Assembly (NCBI GenBank): GCA_019424865.1
Contig: JAHYYS010000031.1
Location: 1-28,063, forward strand
Length of the DNA stretch: 28,063 bases
Source: a bacterium
Lineage (GTDB): Bacteria > Bacillota > Clostridia > Oscillospirales > Oscillospiraceae
Reading direction: 5' to 3'
This document shows, piece by piece, positions 1 through 8,131 of this stretch (position 1 is its first letter; every line of letters starts with the position of its first letter). The notes under the pieces were generated by a model. That model was not told the DNA's origin and made no database searches. It was given only the letters and a program-made list of their open reading frames with translations. Position numbers and translations under genes: made by a program.

Positions 1-1
1 C

Positions 2-469
2 AAGACCTCTGCCACCGACGGCTTCGGCCACGCTCAGCTGGGCGGTCTGGCTGCCCTGCTGGCCGAGACTGTGAAGCAGGCCACCGGCGCCAAGGTCCGC
101 GGCATCGAGCTCTCTCTGCTCCAGCGCTGCGGCGCTCATCTGGCCTCCAAGACCGACACGGAAGAGGCCTGGCAGGCCGGCGCTGCCGCCGTGGAAGCCG
201 CTGTGTCTGGTGTTACGGACAAGATGGTCGCCTTTAAGTGCTCACGGGATGGCGGCTACAAGTGTGAAACCATTCTGGAGCCCCTGGATATTGTGGCCAA
301 CTTTGAGAAAAAGGTGCCCCGTGCGTGGATCAATGCCGAGGGCAACGGCGTGACCCAGGAGTTCATCGACTACGTCCTGCCTCTGATTCAGGAGGAGACC
401 AATGCCCCCAAGGAGAATGGTCTGCCCCGTTTTGCCCGCCTGAAGAAAGTGCTGACCACCAGCATGTAA
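2..469 (+). CDS. 6-phosphofructokinase, C-terminal part (cut by window edge)
   Basis: Open from the left edge in the frame starting at base 2 and ending at TAA 467-469, giving about 155 C-terminal residues. The segment has the GFGHAQLGG and LQRCGAHLASKTD stretches and the ending NGVTQEFIDY, which I associate with the phosphofructokinase family (phosphorylation of fructose 6-phosphate in glycolysis), probably the diphosphate-using type common in Clostridia. The phosphoryl-donor site lies upstream of the window, so ATP versus PPi use cannot be decided here. A strong terminator follows 27 bases after the stop, so this is the last gene of its transcript. The recognition is from memory of the family; the partial nature limits certainty. 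Confidence 0.8.
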   Translation, partial: KTSATDGFGHAQLGGLAALLAETVKQATGAKVRGIELSLLQRCGAHLASKTDTEEAWQAGAAAVEAAVSGVTDKMVAFKCSRDGGYKCETILEPLDIVANFEKKVPRAWINAEGNGVTQEFIDYVLPLIQEETNAPKENGLPRFARLKKVLTTSM

Positions 470-495
470 GTTGCAGGGCCATCCGAAATAAGAAT

Positions 496-543
496 AAAAA
501 AACAACAGGACGGAACGCCGCAGCGTTCCGTCCTGTTGTTTTT
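496..543. terminator. Bidirectional rho-independent terminator
   Basis: An 18-bp perfect stem (501-518 with 523-540) closes a CGCA loop. It is flanked by an A run on the left and a T run on the right, so it can end transcripts from both sides. It sits between the converging phosphofructokinase and AI-2E permease genes. Confidence 0.93.
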
Positions 544-551
544 CGGGACTA

Positions 552-1853
552 TCATTGCCCGTCCTTCTTATTGGACTGGGCCAGAGGCCCGGTTTTTCCC
601 AGATATTTCTGCGTCTCCACCGGCAGGCCGCGTTTTTGCAGCCCCTGGCATACAAGACGGCTCACAATGCTGTACAGCATGGCAAAAATCGGTACGCCCA
701 GCACCATACCCACAAACCCAAACAGCCCGCCGAACAGCAAGACGGAAAACAATACCCAGAAGGAGGCCAGTCCAATCGAGCTCCCCAAAATTTTCGGATG
801 CAGGATATTGCCGTCAATCTGCTGCAGCACAAAGATAAAAATGACAAAATAGAGGCACTGTCTTGGGCTGACCAGCAAAATCAGCAGCCCGCTGGGGATG
901 GCCCCAATGAAGGGGCCGAAAAAGGGAATGACATTGGTTACCCCGATGATAACTGCCAGAAGCATCGGATACGGAAACTGAAGCAGGGTGAAGCAAATCA
1001 GGCATAACACGCCTACAATCAGCGAATCCAGCAGGCTCCCATTAATAAAGCCGCTCAAAATCCGATAGGCGCTGCGGCTCTCCTCCACCAAAAGGTCGGC
1101 GGCCCGGGTTGGAAAAAGGCTGTATACAATTTTCTTTGCCTGAGCGGAAAAAACATCTTTGCGCGCCAAAAGATAGACCGAAACAATAACCGCCACAATA
1201 ATATCCTTCAGCAGTGCAAAAAGTGCCATTACCACCGCCGAAACGCTGGTAACCACTCCAGTCAGCTGGGGCAGAATTTCGGTGCGCAGCCAGTTCAACG
1301 TGCTGGCTGCCGATTCCAGATTGGGAAGCAGACTGGAACTCATCCACTGGTTCAGGGCCGCCGCAGCCGAGCGGTAGTAGCTCAGCACCGCCTGTTGAAT
1401 GTCTGGGTTATCCGCCAAAAAAGCTGTCAGCCACTGCTGGACACTTTGAAAATAACCCGGGAGGGCATTGAACAGGCCAACCACACTCCAGTACAGCTGG
1501 GGCAGGACCATGGCCAGCAGAATATACAGCAGCAGAAAGAGGAACATCAGACTGAGAAAAATGGAAACTGCATTTAAAATGCTCTTTTTGGCTCCGTCCG
1601 AGAAAGGCAGCCCTTGGCACATTTCCCACAGGAGCTGAAAAAGAAACCGATGCACCGGAAGCAGCAGAAAAGCGAGCACCATCCCATAAAAAATGGGGCG
1701 CAGAATATAAAAAACAGTACCCGCCAGGGAGCGGACAAAAGAAAAATGATCCAGCAGGAAAAACAGCAGAATAGCAGCCGCAATGACGGTAAAGGCGGTA
1801 ATCCCTGCGGCGAAATACTGCCCCCAATTCTGTCGCTTCAAAGTCTTTTCCAC
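552..1853 (-). CDS. AI-2E family transporter (UPF0118-type membrane permease)
   Basis: 433 residues, usual for the family. About eight hydrophobic segments are visible near residues 14-34, 46-66, 97-118, 205-228, 270-292, 296-325, 330-346 and 362-392, with a long soluble loop at 120-200. The family signatures NVIPFFGPFIGAIP (about 307-320) and GNILHPKILGSSIGL (about 348-362) are present. Members are polytopic membrane proteins; some export autoinducer-2 and others act as ion antiporters, so the substrate is not known from sequence. The start is a GTG at 1851-1853 preceded by AGGGGAG; no ATG upstream in frame is better. It lies 63 bases after purB on the same strand and probably shares its transcript, ending at the terminator at 496-543. 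Confidence 0.9.
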   Translation of the reverse strand: MEKTLKRQNWGQYFAAGITAFTVIAAAILLFFLLDHFSFVRSLAGTVFYILRPIFYGMVLAFLLLPVHRFLFQLLWEMCQGLPFSDGAKKSILNAVSIFLSLMFLFLLLYILLAMVLPQLYWSVVGLFNALPGYFQSVQQWLTAFLADNPDIQQAVLSYYRSAAAALNQWMSSSLLPNLESAASTLNWLRTEILPQLTGVVTSVSAVVMALFALLKDIIVAVIVSVYLLARKDVFSAQAKKIVYSLFPTRAADLLVEESRSAYRILSGFINGSLLDSLIVGVLCLICFTLLQFPYPMLLAVIIGVTNVIPFFGPFIGAIPSGLLILLVSPRQCLYFVIFIFVLQQIDGNILHPKILGSSIGLASFWVLFSVLLFGGLFGFVGMVLGVPIFAMLYSIVSRLVCQGLQKRGLPVETQKYLGKTGPLAQSNKKDGQ

Positions 1854-1916
1854 CTTTCTCCCCTAGCATGTCTCCTATCAGTCCGGGACACGAAACACCA
1901 GATACACTCCACAGAC

Positions 1917-3353
1917 TCAGACCTTCAGCTCGGTTTCCTTCTCTTCCAGGGCGTCTTGATATTTGGCCAGAACCGGAGCCACATCGCAGGACAGGAACTC
2001 CTCCACCTGCTCGGGACAGCGGCCAATATAACGGCTGGGCTCCAGGTGGGCAGTGAGCTCCTCTTTTGTCATCCCGAAGGCCGGATCCGCCGCAATCAGA
2101 TCAATCAGATTATTTGTAAGGCCCAGATCCTTTACATTCCTTCCCGCCTCTTGGGACAGGACACGAATACGCTCATGAAGCTCCTGCCGGTTGCCGCCCC
2201 GCTTTACCGCGTCCATCATGATGTTCTCGCTGGCCATGAAGGGCAGCTCCTCCATCACGTGCTTCTCAATAACCTTGGGATGGACGACCAGTCCGGAGGC
2301 CACATTCAAATAGATGTTCAAAATTGCATCAACCGCCAGGAACGCCTCCGGAACCGAGATGCGCTTGTTGGCCGAGTCATCCAGTGTGCGCTCAAACCAC
2401 TGCGTGGCAGCAGTCACGGCAGGGTTGCCGGCGTCCACCATGACATACCGGGCCAGAGAACAGATGCGTTCACAGCGCATGGGGTTGCGCTTATAGGGCA
2501 TGGCGGAAGAACCGATTTGGTTTTTCTCAAAGGGCTCCTCCACTTCCTTCAAATGGCACAGCAGACGCATATCCGTGGCGAACTTGCTGGCCGACTGGGC
2601 GATGCCGGACAGCGTGGACACGACATAATAGTCCATTTTCCTGGAATAGGTCTGCCCGCTTACGGAGACAACATCCGCAAAGCCCATTTCCTTTGCAATC
2701 TTCCGCTCCAGTTCCTTTACCTTTTCGTGATCTCCCTCAAACAGCTCCAGGAAGGAGGCCTGGGTGCCGGTGGTCCCCTTGGAGCCCAGCAGCTTCAGAG
2801 AGGCGATGCGGTGCTCCACCTCCTCCAGGTCCATGAGAAGGTCATTCATCCAAAGGGTGGCCCGCTTGCCTACCGTTACCAGCTGGGCGGCCTGGAAATG
2901 GGTAAAGCCCAACGTGGGCAGGGCCTTATACTCGTCCGCAAACTTTGCCAGGCGGGCCAGCACCTGAACCAGCTTATTCCGCACCAGCTCCAGGCCCTCG
3001 CGCATGAGGATTACATCGGTGTTATCCCCCACATAGCAGCTGGTAGCCCCCAGATGGATGATGGGCATAGCCTTGGGGCACAGCTCGCCGTAGGTATGGA
3101 CATGGGCCATCACGTCATGGCGCAGCTTCCTCTCCCACTGGGCGGCCTTCTCATAGTCGATATCCGTAATGTGGGCCTCCAGCTCATCCACCTGCTCCTG
3201 GGTCACCGGCAGGCCCAGCTCCATCTCCGCCCGGGCCAGGGCTACCCACAGCCGCCGCCAGGTCGTAAATTTCTTGTCGGCGGAAAACAGATAGAGCATC
3301 TCATCGCTGGCATATCGGGAAGCCAGCGGGCTTTCATAGGTATTGGTCGGCAT
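1917..3353 (-). CDS. purB: Adenylosuccinate lyase
   Basis: 478 residues. Catalyses two fumarate-releasing steps of purine synthesis: SAICAR to AICAR and adenylosuccinate to AMP, in the cytoplasm. The superfamily signature loop GSSAMPYKRNP is present, as are HLGATSCYVGDNTD and the N-terminal YESPLASRYAS typical of the Firmicutes form. I chose the ATG at 3351-3353 because homologues begin just before YESPL and an AAAGGA motif lies about 10 bases upstream. An upstream in-frame GTG (3390-3392) with AGGGGAG close by would add 13 unconserved residues. It stands alone among amino-acid genes rather than in a pur operon, with its own promoter. Confidence 0.95.
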   Translation of the reverse strand: MPTNTYESPLASRYASDEMLYLFSADKKFTTWRRLWVALARAEMELGLPVTQEQVDELEAHITDIDYEKAAQWERKLRHDVMAHVHTYGELCPKAMPIIHLGATSCYVGDNTDVILMREGLELVRNKLVQVLARLAKFADEYKALPTLGFTHFQAAQLVTVGKRATLWMNDLLMDLEEVEHRIASLKLLGSKGTTGTQASFLELFEGDHEKVKELERKIAKEMGFADVVSVSGQTYSRKMDYYVVSTLSGIAQSASKFATDMRLLCHLKEVEEPFEKNQIGSSAMPYKRNPMRCERICSLARYVMVDAGNPAVTAATQWFERTLDDSANKRISVPEAFLAVDAILNIYLNVASGLVVHPKVIEKHVMEELPFMASENIMMDAVKRGGNRQELHERIRVLSQEAGRNVKDLGLTNNLIDLIAADPAFGMTKEELTAHLEPSRYIGRCPEQVEEFLSCDVAPVLAKYQDALEEKETELKV

Positions 3354-3414
3354 TCTTGCATCGTCCTTTTCTGTCTGGTTTGGGGAAACCACCGCTCCCC
3401 TGTTGTTCTATTTG

Positions 3415-3443
3415 ATTATATCGTATTTGCCCCGTCTTTGCCA
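3415..3443 (-). promoter_or_regulatory. Likely purB promoter
   Basis: A perfect TATAAT (plus-strand attata 3415-3420) is spaced 17 bases from a poor -35 box TGGCAA (3438-3443). The predicted start would be near 3408, leaving a 5' leader of about 55 bases to the ATG at 3353. The -35 match is only 3 of 6, so the call rests mainly on the -10 box and its position. Confidence 0.55.
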
Positions 3444-3531
3444 CACTTTCCAAAAAGTTTCCGGAAATTTTCCGAACCGCACTGCAAAACAGGAATCACA
3501 GAATCCTTCTCCTGTTAAAAGGCCCCCCGGC

Positions 3532-3575
3532 AAAACAGAGGAAGCGCCGCAGATCCGCGGCGCTTCCTCTGTTTT
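3532..3575. terminator. Terminator after the aminotransferase gene
   Basis: A 19-bp perfect stem (3532-3550 with 3557-3575) encloses a six-base loop, and both stem ends carry A4/T4 runs. It begins 10 bases beyond the aminotransferase stop, separating that gene from purB. Confidence 0.93.
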
Positions 3576-3584
3576 GATATTCCG

Positions 3585-4784
3585 TTACACAGTCTCGCCC
3601 TTCAGGAACTTTTCCAGGCGGTCCAGCCCTTCCTTGATGTTCTCCATCGAGGTCGCATAGGACCAGCGGACAAAGTTGGGCGCCCCGAAGCCGGTTCCAG
3701 GCACCACAGCGACCTTACCATACTTCAAAAACAGGTTGCCAAAGTCGTCAGAATCCTTGATAACCGTGCCGTGGAGCTCTTTGCCCACCAGCTCGCCGAT
3801 GTTCATCATGACGTAGAATGCGCCTTCCGGCTTGATGCAGCTGACACCGGGAATCTGATTCATGCGCTCCACCATATAGTTGCGCCGCTCCTCAAAGGCC
3901 TTGCGCATCTCCTCCACCGTCTCCTGTGACGCGGAGAGCGCAACCTCAGAGGCCTTCTGAGAGATGGTGCAGGGAGAACCGGTGGAATGGCTGAGATAAT
4001 TGGCAATAATCTTGGCGATATGGGCAGGGGCCGCCACATATCCGATACGCCAGCCGGTCATGGCATAGGATTTGGAAACCCCGTTCACCAGCAGGGTGCG
4101 CTCCTTGATTTCGGGGCTGATAGCCGCCAGGCTGACAAACTCCTTGTTGTCATAGACCAGGCTGTAATAAATCTCATCGGAGATGACATAGATGTCCTTC
4201 TCAACACAGACCTGGGCCAGCGCCTCCAGCTCCTGGCGGCTGTACATCATACCAGTGGGGTTAGAGGGGTTATTCAGAATCATGCACTTGGTCTTGGGGG
4301 TGATGGCGGCGGCGAGCTTCTCCGGCGTCAGCTTGAACTGCTCCGCCTCCGTGGCCTCCACCACAACCGGCACACCGCCCACCATGCGGATGAGCTCGAT
4401 ATAGCTCACCCAATAGGGGGCGGGCAGGATAACCTCGTCGCCGGGATTGACCAGGGCACGCAGCGCCACATAGACACAGGGCTTGGCCCCGTTGGACACC
4501 GCCACCTGGGTATGCTCATAGGAAATCCCGCAGTCCTCCTTCAGGCGCTGGCAGATGGCCTTGCGCAGGTCAATGGTGCCAGCGGCCGGCGTATAGCGGG
4601 TCTCGTTGTGTTCAATGGCCTGGATACCGGCCTGCTTGATATGTTCAGGGGTGGGGAAGTCGGGCTCCCCCGCGCCAAATCCGATTACATTCTGTCCCTC
4701 TGCCTTCATCTGCTTAAACATGGCATCAATGGCCATCGTGGTGGACGGCTCCACGGCCAGCGCGATTTTGGACAACTCTTTCAT
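3585..4784 (-). CDS. Pyridoxal-phosphate class I aminotransferase (aspartate aminotransferase-like)
   Basis: 399 residues, a fold-type I PLP enzyme. The PLP-binding lysine is K238 in VSKSYAMTGWRIGY, the NNPSNPTG motif lies at about 171-178, and ISDEIYY near 201-207 supplies the Asp and Tyr that contact the cofactor. This pattern fits subgroup I-gamma aspartate aminotransferases (AspB/AspC), which move the amino group between aspartate and 2-oxoglutarate; some members act on other amino acids or on prephenate, so the exact substrate is inferred. The ATG at 4782-4784 has a perfect GGAGGT eight bases upstream. It is monocistronic, with its own promoter and terminator. Confidence 0.9.
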   Translation of the reverse strand: MKELSKIALAVEPSTTMAIDAMFKQMKAEGQNVIGFGAGEPDFPTPEHIKQAGIQAIEHNETRYTPAAGTIDLRKAICQRLKEDCGISYEHTQVAVSNGAKPCVYVALRALVNPGDEVILPAPYWVSYIELIRMVGGVPVVVEATEAEQFKLTPEKLAAAITPKTKCMILNNPSNPTGMMYSRQELEALAQVCVEKDIYVISDEIYYSLVYDNKEFVSLAAISPEIKERTLLVNGVSKSYAMTGWRIGYVAAPAHIAKIIANYLSHSTGSPCTISQKASEVALSASQETVEEMRKAFEERRNYMVERMNQIPGVSCIKPEGAFYVMMNIGELVGKELHGTVIKDSDDFGNLFLKYGKVAVVPGTGFGAPNFVRWSYATSMENIKEGLDRLEKFLKGETV

Positions 4785-4829
4785 AGTACAGTACCTCCGT
4801 CTCTAAATTGTTGCAAGAATCTATTCATT

Positions 4830-4857
4830 ATTATAGCACGCCGGCCTGTATTTACAA
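4830..4857 (-). promoter_or_regulatory. Aminotransferase promoter
   Basis: On the minus strand TTGTAA (plus 4852-4857) is followed after 16 bases by a perfect TATAAT (plus 4830-4835). The predicted start lies about 40 bases upstream of the ATG. The rest of the gap (4858-5022) is AT-rich and shows no gene that I can support. Confidence 0.7.
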
Positions 4858-5022
4858 GTTTTCGTGCAAATACCGGCATTTATCCAGTTTAAGCGGATGA
4901 GCAGCCTCTTCCTCTTCGTACTATCATCTGCAACATGACAAATTATAAATCAGAACTTGCAGAAATACAAGCCCATTTTCTAAAAAACAGAGAAAAATGA
5001 ATGATAAATTATTTGCCGATGC

Positions 5023-5057
5023 AAAACGGAGGTCCCGTCATTTTGACGAAACCTCCG
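5023..5057 (-). terminator. Terminator of the leuCDB operon
   Basis: On the minus strand a two-part hairpin (5027-5033 with 5051-5057, inner cgtca/tgacg stem at 5036-5048) is followed by TTTTGC. It begins 10 bases beyond the leuB stop. Confidence 0.8.
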
Positions 5058-5067
5058 CTCCGGGTGT

Positions 5068-6159
5068 TTATTCCGACTTTGCTGCAATGCTCTCCCGAAT
5101 CCGGCGCCCCATCTCTTTCGTTCCAATGGGGGTAACGCCGGGTTCTGCGATATCAGCCGTGCGCCAGCCCTGGGCCAGCACGGCGTCCACCGCATCCTCC
5201 ACGGCCTTGGCCTCGTCGGCCAGATGGAAGGAATACCGGAACATCATGGCTACGGACAGGATGGTGGCGATGGGGTTGGCCTTGTCCTGACCGGCGATGT
5301 CGGGGGCTGAGCCGTGGATGGGCTCATAGAGGCCGGGTGCGGTATCTCCGATGGAGGCGGAGGGCAGCAGGCCGATGGAACCGGTGATCATGGACGCCTC
5401 GTCGGAGAGGATGTCCCCGAACATATTTTCGGTGACCACCACGTCAAACTGGCTTGGGTCGCGCACCAGCTGCATGGCGGCGTTGTCCACCAGCACGTCC
5501 TCGTACTGGACATCGCTGTACTCCTCCGCCAGTCGATGCATGACGGACCGCCACAGGCGGGAGGTCTCCAGCACGTTGGCCTTGTCCACGCTGGACACCT
5601 TCTTCCGGCGCAGGCGGGAGAGCTCAAAGGCACGGCGGCCGATGCGCTCGATCTCCTTTTCCGAGTAGGCCATCCGGTCGGCGGCTTCCTCCCCCCTGTC
5701 CTCGGTCTGATAGCGCTCCTTCCTGCCGAAGTAAATGCCGCCGGTGAGCTCCCGCACCATCATCAGGTCGATGCCCTTGTCCGCCGTCTCCTTCTTCAGG
5801 GGGCAGGCGTCGGCCAGGGCGGGCCGCAGAGCGGCGGGGCGCAGATTGGCATACAGACCCAGATCCTTGCGGATGGACAGCAGGGCGGTCTCGGGGCGCT
5901 TCTCCGGGTCAGTGGAGTGTCCCCACTTGGGGCCGCCCACCGCGCCCAGCAGCACTGCGTCGCAGGCTTTGCACTTTTCGGCAGTGCCGTCGGGATAGGA
6001 CTTTCCCACTGCATCGATGGCACAGCCGCCCATCAAGACGTCTTCAAAGGTAAAGGTGTGGCCGAACTTCTCACCCACCGCCTCCATGACCTTGACGGCC
6101 TCCCCCACGACCTCGGGGCCGATGCCGTCGCCGCGGATCAATGCAATTTTAAAGTTCAT
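5068..6159 (-). CDS. leuB: 3-isopropylmalate dehydrogenase
   Basis: 363 residues, full length. Oxidises and decarboxylates (2R,3S)-3-isopropylmalate to 2-oxoisocaproate with NAD+, the third step of leucine synthesis. Family marks are GDGIGPEVVGEAVKVM near the N terminus, the substrate-binding arginines in ALLSIRKDLGLYANLRP, and the NMFGDILSDEASMITGSIG block carrying metal-binding aspartates. The ATG at 6157-6159 overlaps the leuD stop by four bases (ATGA), indicating translational coupling, and GGGGGGTGG lies just upstream. It is the last gene of the operon, before the terminator at 5023-5057. Confidence 0.96.
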   Translation of the reverse strand: MNFKIALIRGDGIGPEVVGEAVKVMEAVGEKFGHTFTFEDVLMGGCAIDAVGKSYPDGTAEKCKACDAVLLGAVGGPKWGHSTDPEKRPETALLSIRKDLGLYANLRPAALRPALADACPLKKETADKGIDLMMVRELTGGIYFGRKERYQTEDRGEEAADRMAYSEKEIERIGRRAFELSRLRRKKVSSVDKANVLETSRLWRSVMHRLAEEYSDVQYEDVLVDNAAMQLVRDPSQFDVVVTENMFGDILSDEASMITGSIGLLPSASIGDTAPGLYEPIHGSAPDIAGQDKANPIATILSVAMMFRYSFHLADEAKAVEDAVDAVLAQGWRTADIAEPGVTPIGTKEMGRRIRESIAAKSE

Positions 6160-6641
6160 TTCGCCACCCCCCGGGCCTTCAGGGAGTTGAGCAGGCCGCC
6201 GCTCTTGATAATGCCGTCGATGAACTCCGGGAACGGCGCCGCCTGATAGGTCTTGCCGGTGGTCTCATCGGTGATGACGCCGGTCGAGAAATCCACGGAC
6301 ACCTGATCCCCTGCCTGGATCTCCTCTGCCGCCTGGGGGCACTCCACAATGGGCAGGCCGATGTTAATGGAGTTGCGGTAAAAGATTCTGGCGAAGGAGG
6401 GGGCGATGACACACTTCACCCCGCAGGATTTAATCGCCAAAGGGGCGTGCTCCCGGCTGGAGCCGCAACCGAAGTTGGGGCCGGCCACAATGATGTCCCC
6501 CGCCTCCACAGTGGAGGCGAAGTCAGGGTCGATGTCCTCCATGCAGTGGGAGGCCAGAGCCGCCGGTGACGGGTCGTTCAGGTGCCGGGCGGGGATGATC
6601 ACGTCGGTGTCTACGTTGGCACCGTATTTGTAAACCTTCAT
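6156..6641 (-). CDS. leuD: 3-isopropylmalate dehydratase small subunit
   Basis: 161 residues, usual for the short LeuD/HacB type. Together with LeuC it isomerises 2-isopropylmalate to 3-isopropylmalate. The active-site motif GPNFGCGSSREHAPLAIK is present, followed by FARIFYRNSINIGLPI. A modest AAAGGA motif sits about 11 bases before the ATG. It overlaps leuB by four bases downstream, but is separated from leuC by 122 bases holding a palindromic repeat cluster, an unusual gap for two subunits of one enzyme. Confidence 0.95.
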   Translation of the reverse strand: MKVYKYGANVDTDVIIPARHLNDPSPAALASHCMEDIDPDFASTVEAGDIIVAGPNFGCGSSREHAPLAIKSCGVKCVIAPSFARIFYRNSINIGLPIVECPQAAEEIQAGDQVSVDFSTGVITDETTGKTYQAAPFPEFIDGIIKSGGLLNSLKARGVAK

Positions 6642-6666
6642 TGGTTCGTCAATCCTTTCTGATGAT

Positions 6667-6754
6667 GGGGCGGGACAGATTCCGCCCTTTTTGTAGGGGC
6701 GGATACCATCCGCCCGTAAATGTTCCCTGCGGGCGGCTGATAGCCGCCCCTACA
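6667..6754. repeat. Three-unit GC-rich palindromic repeat cluster between leuC and leuD (REP/MITE-like)
   Basis: Three similar hairpins lie in tandem: ggggcgg...ccgccc at 6667-6687, gggcggat/atccgccc at 6697-6704 and 6708-6715, and gggcggct/agccgccc at 6731-6738 and 6742-6749. The last two form a 63-base element (6692-6754) bounded by perfect 11-base inverted ends, TGTAGGGGCGG and CCGCCCCTACA. Such elements resemble dispersed non-coding palindromes of Clostridia genomes; only a genome search would show copy number. No reading frame is visible inside. Confidence 0.75.
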
Positions 6755-6763
6755 TAGTTCTCC

Positions 6764-8023
6764 TTACAGGGCTCTCGGGTCGGCCACACAGCCGGCCACG
6801 GCAGAGGCGGCCGCCACATCGGGAGAGGCCAGAATGACTTCGCTTGTCACATGGCCCATGCGGCCCACAAAGTTGCGGTTGGTGGTGGAGACGGTCCGCT
6901 CTCCCTCCGCCATAACGCCCATGTGGCCGCCCAGGCAGGGACCGCAGGTGGGGGTGGAGACGGCGCAGCCGGCCTCAATAAAGGTCTGAATGAGGCCCTC
7001 CTGCATGGCCTGAAGTACAATCTCCTGGGTGGCGGGGATCACAATGCAGCGCACATGCTCTGCAACCTTTTTCCCCTTCATGACCGCGGCCGCTGCGCGC
7101 AAATCGCTGATGCGTCCATTGGTGCAGGAGCCGATTACCACCTGGTTGATGGGCAGGCCCGCTACCTCGGACACCACCTTGGTATTTTCCGGCAAGTGGG
7201 GCATGGCCACCGTGGGCTCCAGCTTGTCCAAATCAATGATAATCTCGCTGGTATACTCTGCATCCTCATCAGCCGCAAAGGCCTCGCAGGGGCGGTTCAC
7301 CCGGCCGTTGATATACTCCATGGTCTTCTCGTCCACCGGGAAAATGCCGTTCTTGCCGCCCGCCTCAATAGCCATGTTGGAGATGGTAAACCGGTCGTCC
7401 ATAGACAGGGAGGCCACGCCCTCCCCGTCAAATTCCAGGGACTGATACAGCGCGCCGTCCACGCCGATGGCGCCGATGAGATGCAGAATAACGTCCTTCC
7501 CGGACACATGGGGCTGGAGCTTCCCCTTCAGAGTGACCTTAATGGCGGAAGGTACCTTGAACCACAGCAACCCCGTGGCCATGGCCGCCGCCATGTCTGT
7601 GGACCCGATACCGGTGGAGAAGGCGCCCAGCGCCCCGTAGGTACAGGTGTGGGAATCGGCGCCCACAATGATCTCCCCCGGAGCACACAGGCCCTTTTCA
7701 GGCAGCAGGGCGTGCTCCACGCCCATCTGTCCCACGTCAAAAAAGTTGGTGATCTGATGCTTGTGGGCAAAATTCCGCGCCTTCAGGCACAGCTCCGCCG
7801 ACTTGATGTCCTTACAGGGCGTGTAGTGATCCAGCACAATGGAAATTTTGTCTTTGTCAAAGACCTGGGTAAAGCCGGCCTTTTCAAATTCGGTGATAGC
7901 CACAGGGGTGGTGATGTCGTTTCCCAGCACCATATCAACCCGGGCCTCAATAAGCTGGCCCACTTCCACCCGATCCAGTCCGGCGTGTTTTGCCAGAATC
8001 TTCTGCGTCATGGTCATGCCCAT
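6764..8023 (-). CDS. leuC: 3-isopropylmalate dehydratase large subunit
   Basis: 419 residues, matching the shorter HacA/LeuC2 type. An aconitase-fold enzyme binding a [4Fe-4S] cluster: the cluster cysteines are in GSCTNGR and in the PTCGPCLGG pair, and ADSHTCTYGALGAFSTGIGSTD is a conserved substrate-site block. I chose the ATG at 8021-8023 because AGGAGG (plus 8033-8038) lies nine bases upstream; a further upstream in-frame start would precede that site. It is the first gene of leuC-leuD-leuB; leuA is not in the window. No T-box leader fits in the 108 bases before the divergent regulator gene. Confidence 0.95.
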   Translation of the reverse strand: MGMTMTQKILAKHAGLDRVEVGQLIEARVDMVLGNDITTPVAITEFEKAGFTQVFDKDKISIVLDHYTPCKDIKSAELCLKARNFAHKHQITNFFDVGQMGVEHALLPEKGLCAPGEIIVGADSHTCTYGALGAFSTGIGSTDMAAAMATGLLWFKVPSAIKVTLKGKLQPHVSGKDVILHLIGAIGVDGALYQSLEFDGEGVASLSMDDRFTISNMAIEAGGKNGIFPVDEKTMEYINGRVNRPCEAFAADEDAEYTSEIIIDLDKLEPTVAMPHLPENTKVVSEVAGLPINQVVIGSCTNGRISDLRAAAAVMKGKKVAEHVRCIVIPATQEIVLQAMQEGLIQTFIEAGCAVSTPTCGPCLGGHMGVMAEGERTVSTTNRNFVGRMGHVTSEVILASPDVAAASAVAGCVADPRAL

Positions 8024-8073
8024 AACAACAAACCTCCTCAAAGCTTTTACTGTTCTTCATTTTATCAGAACGA

Positions 8074-8103
8074 TTGCAAAGAGAATGCAAACTATGTTAC
8101 AAT
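8074..8103 (+). promoter_or_regulatory. Promoter of the Crp/Fnr-type gene with an overlapping inverted repeat
   Basis: TTGCAA (8074-8079), 18 bases, then TACAAT (8098-8103) makes a plausible promoter for the plus-strand gene. Starting at the same -35 box is an inverted repeat TTGCA-N7-TGCAA (8074-8090), a plausible binding site for the regulator itself. The site lies in the short region shared with leuC. Confidence 0.5.
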
Positions 8104-8131
8104 CAAAAAAATTATGAAAGGATAGATGCCA

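Noticed and set aside
1614..3518. 634-codon open frame on the plus strand opposite purB and the AI-2E gene
   Set aside because: High-GC codon usage leaves the antisense frame open. No family motif or good start is visible, and both minus-strand genes are clearly real.
8024..8131. T-box or other leucine-sensing leader before leuC
   Set aside because: Only 108 bases separate leuC from the divergent gene, with no T-box motif or terminator and antiterminator pair.
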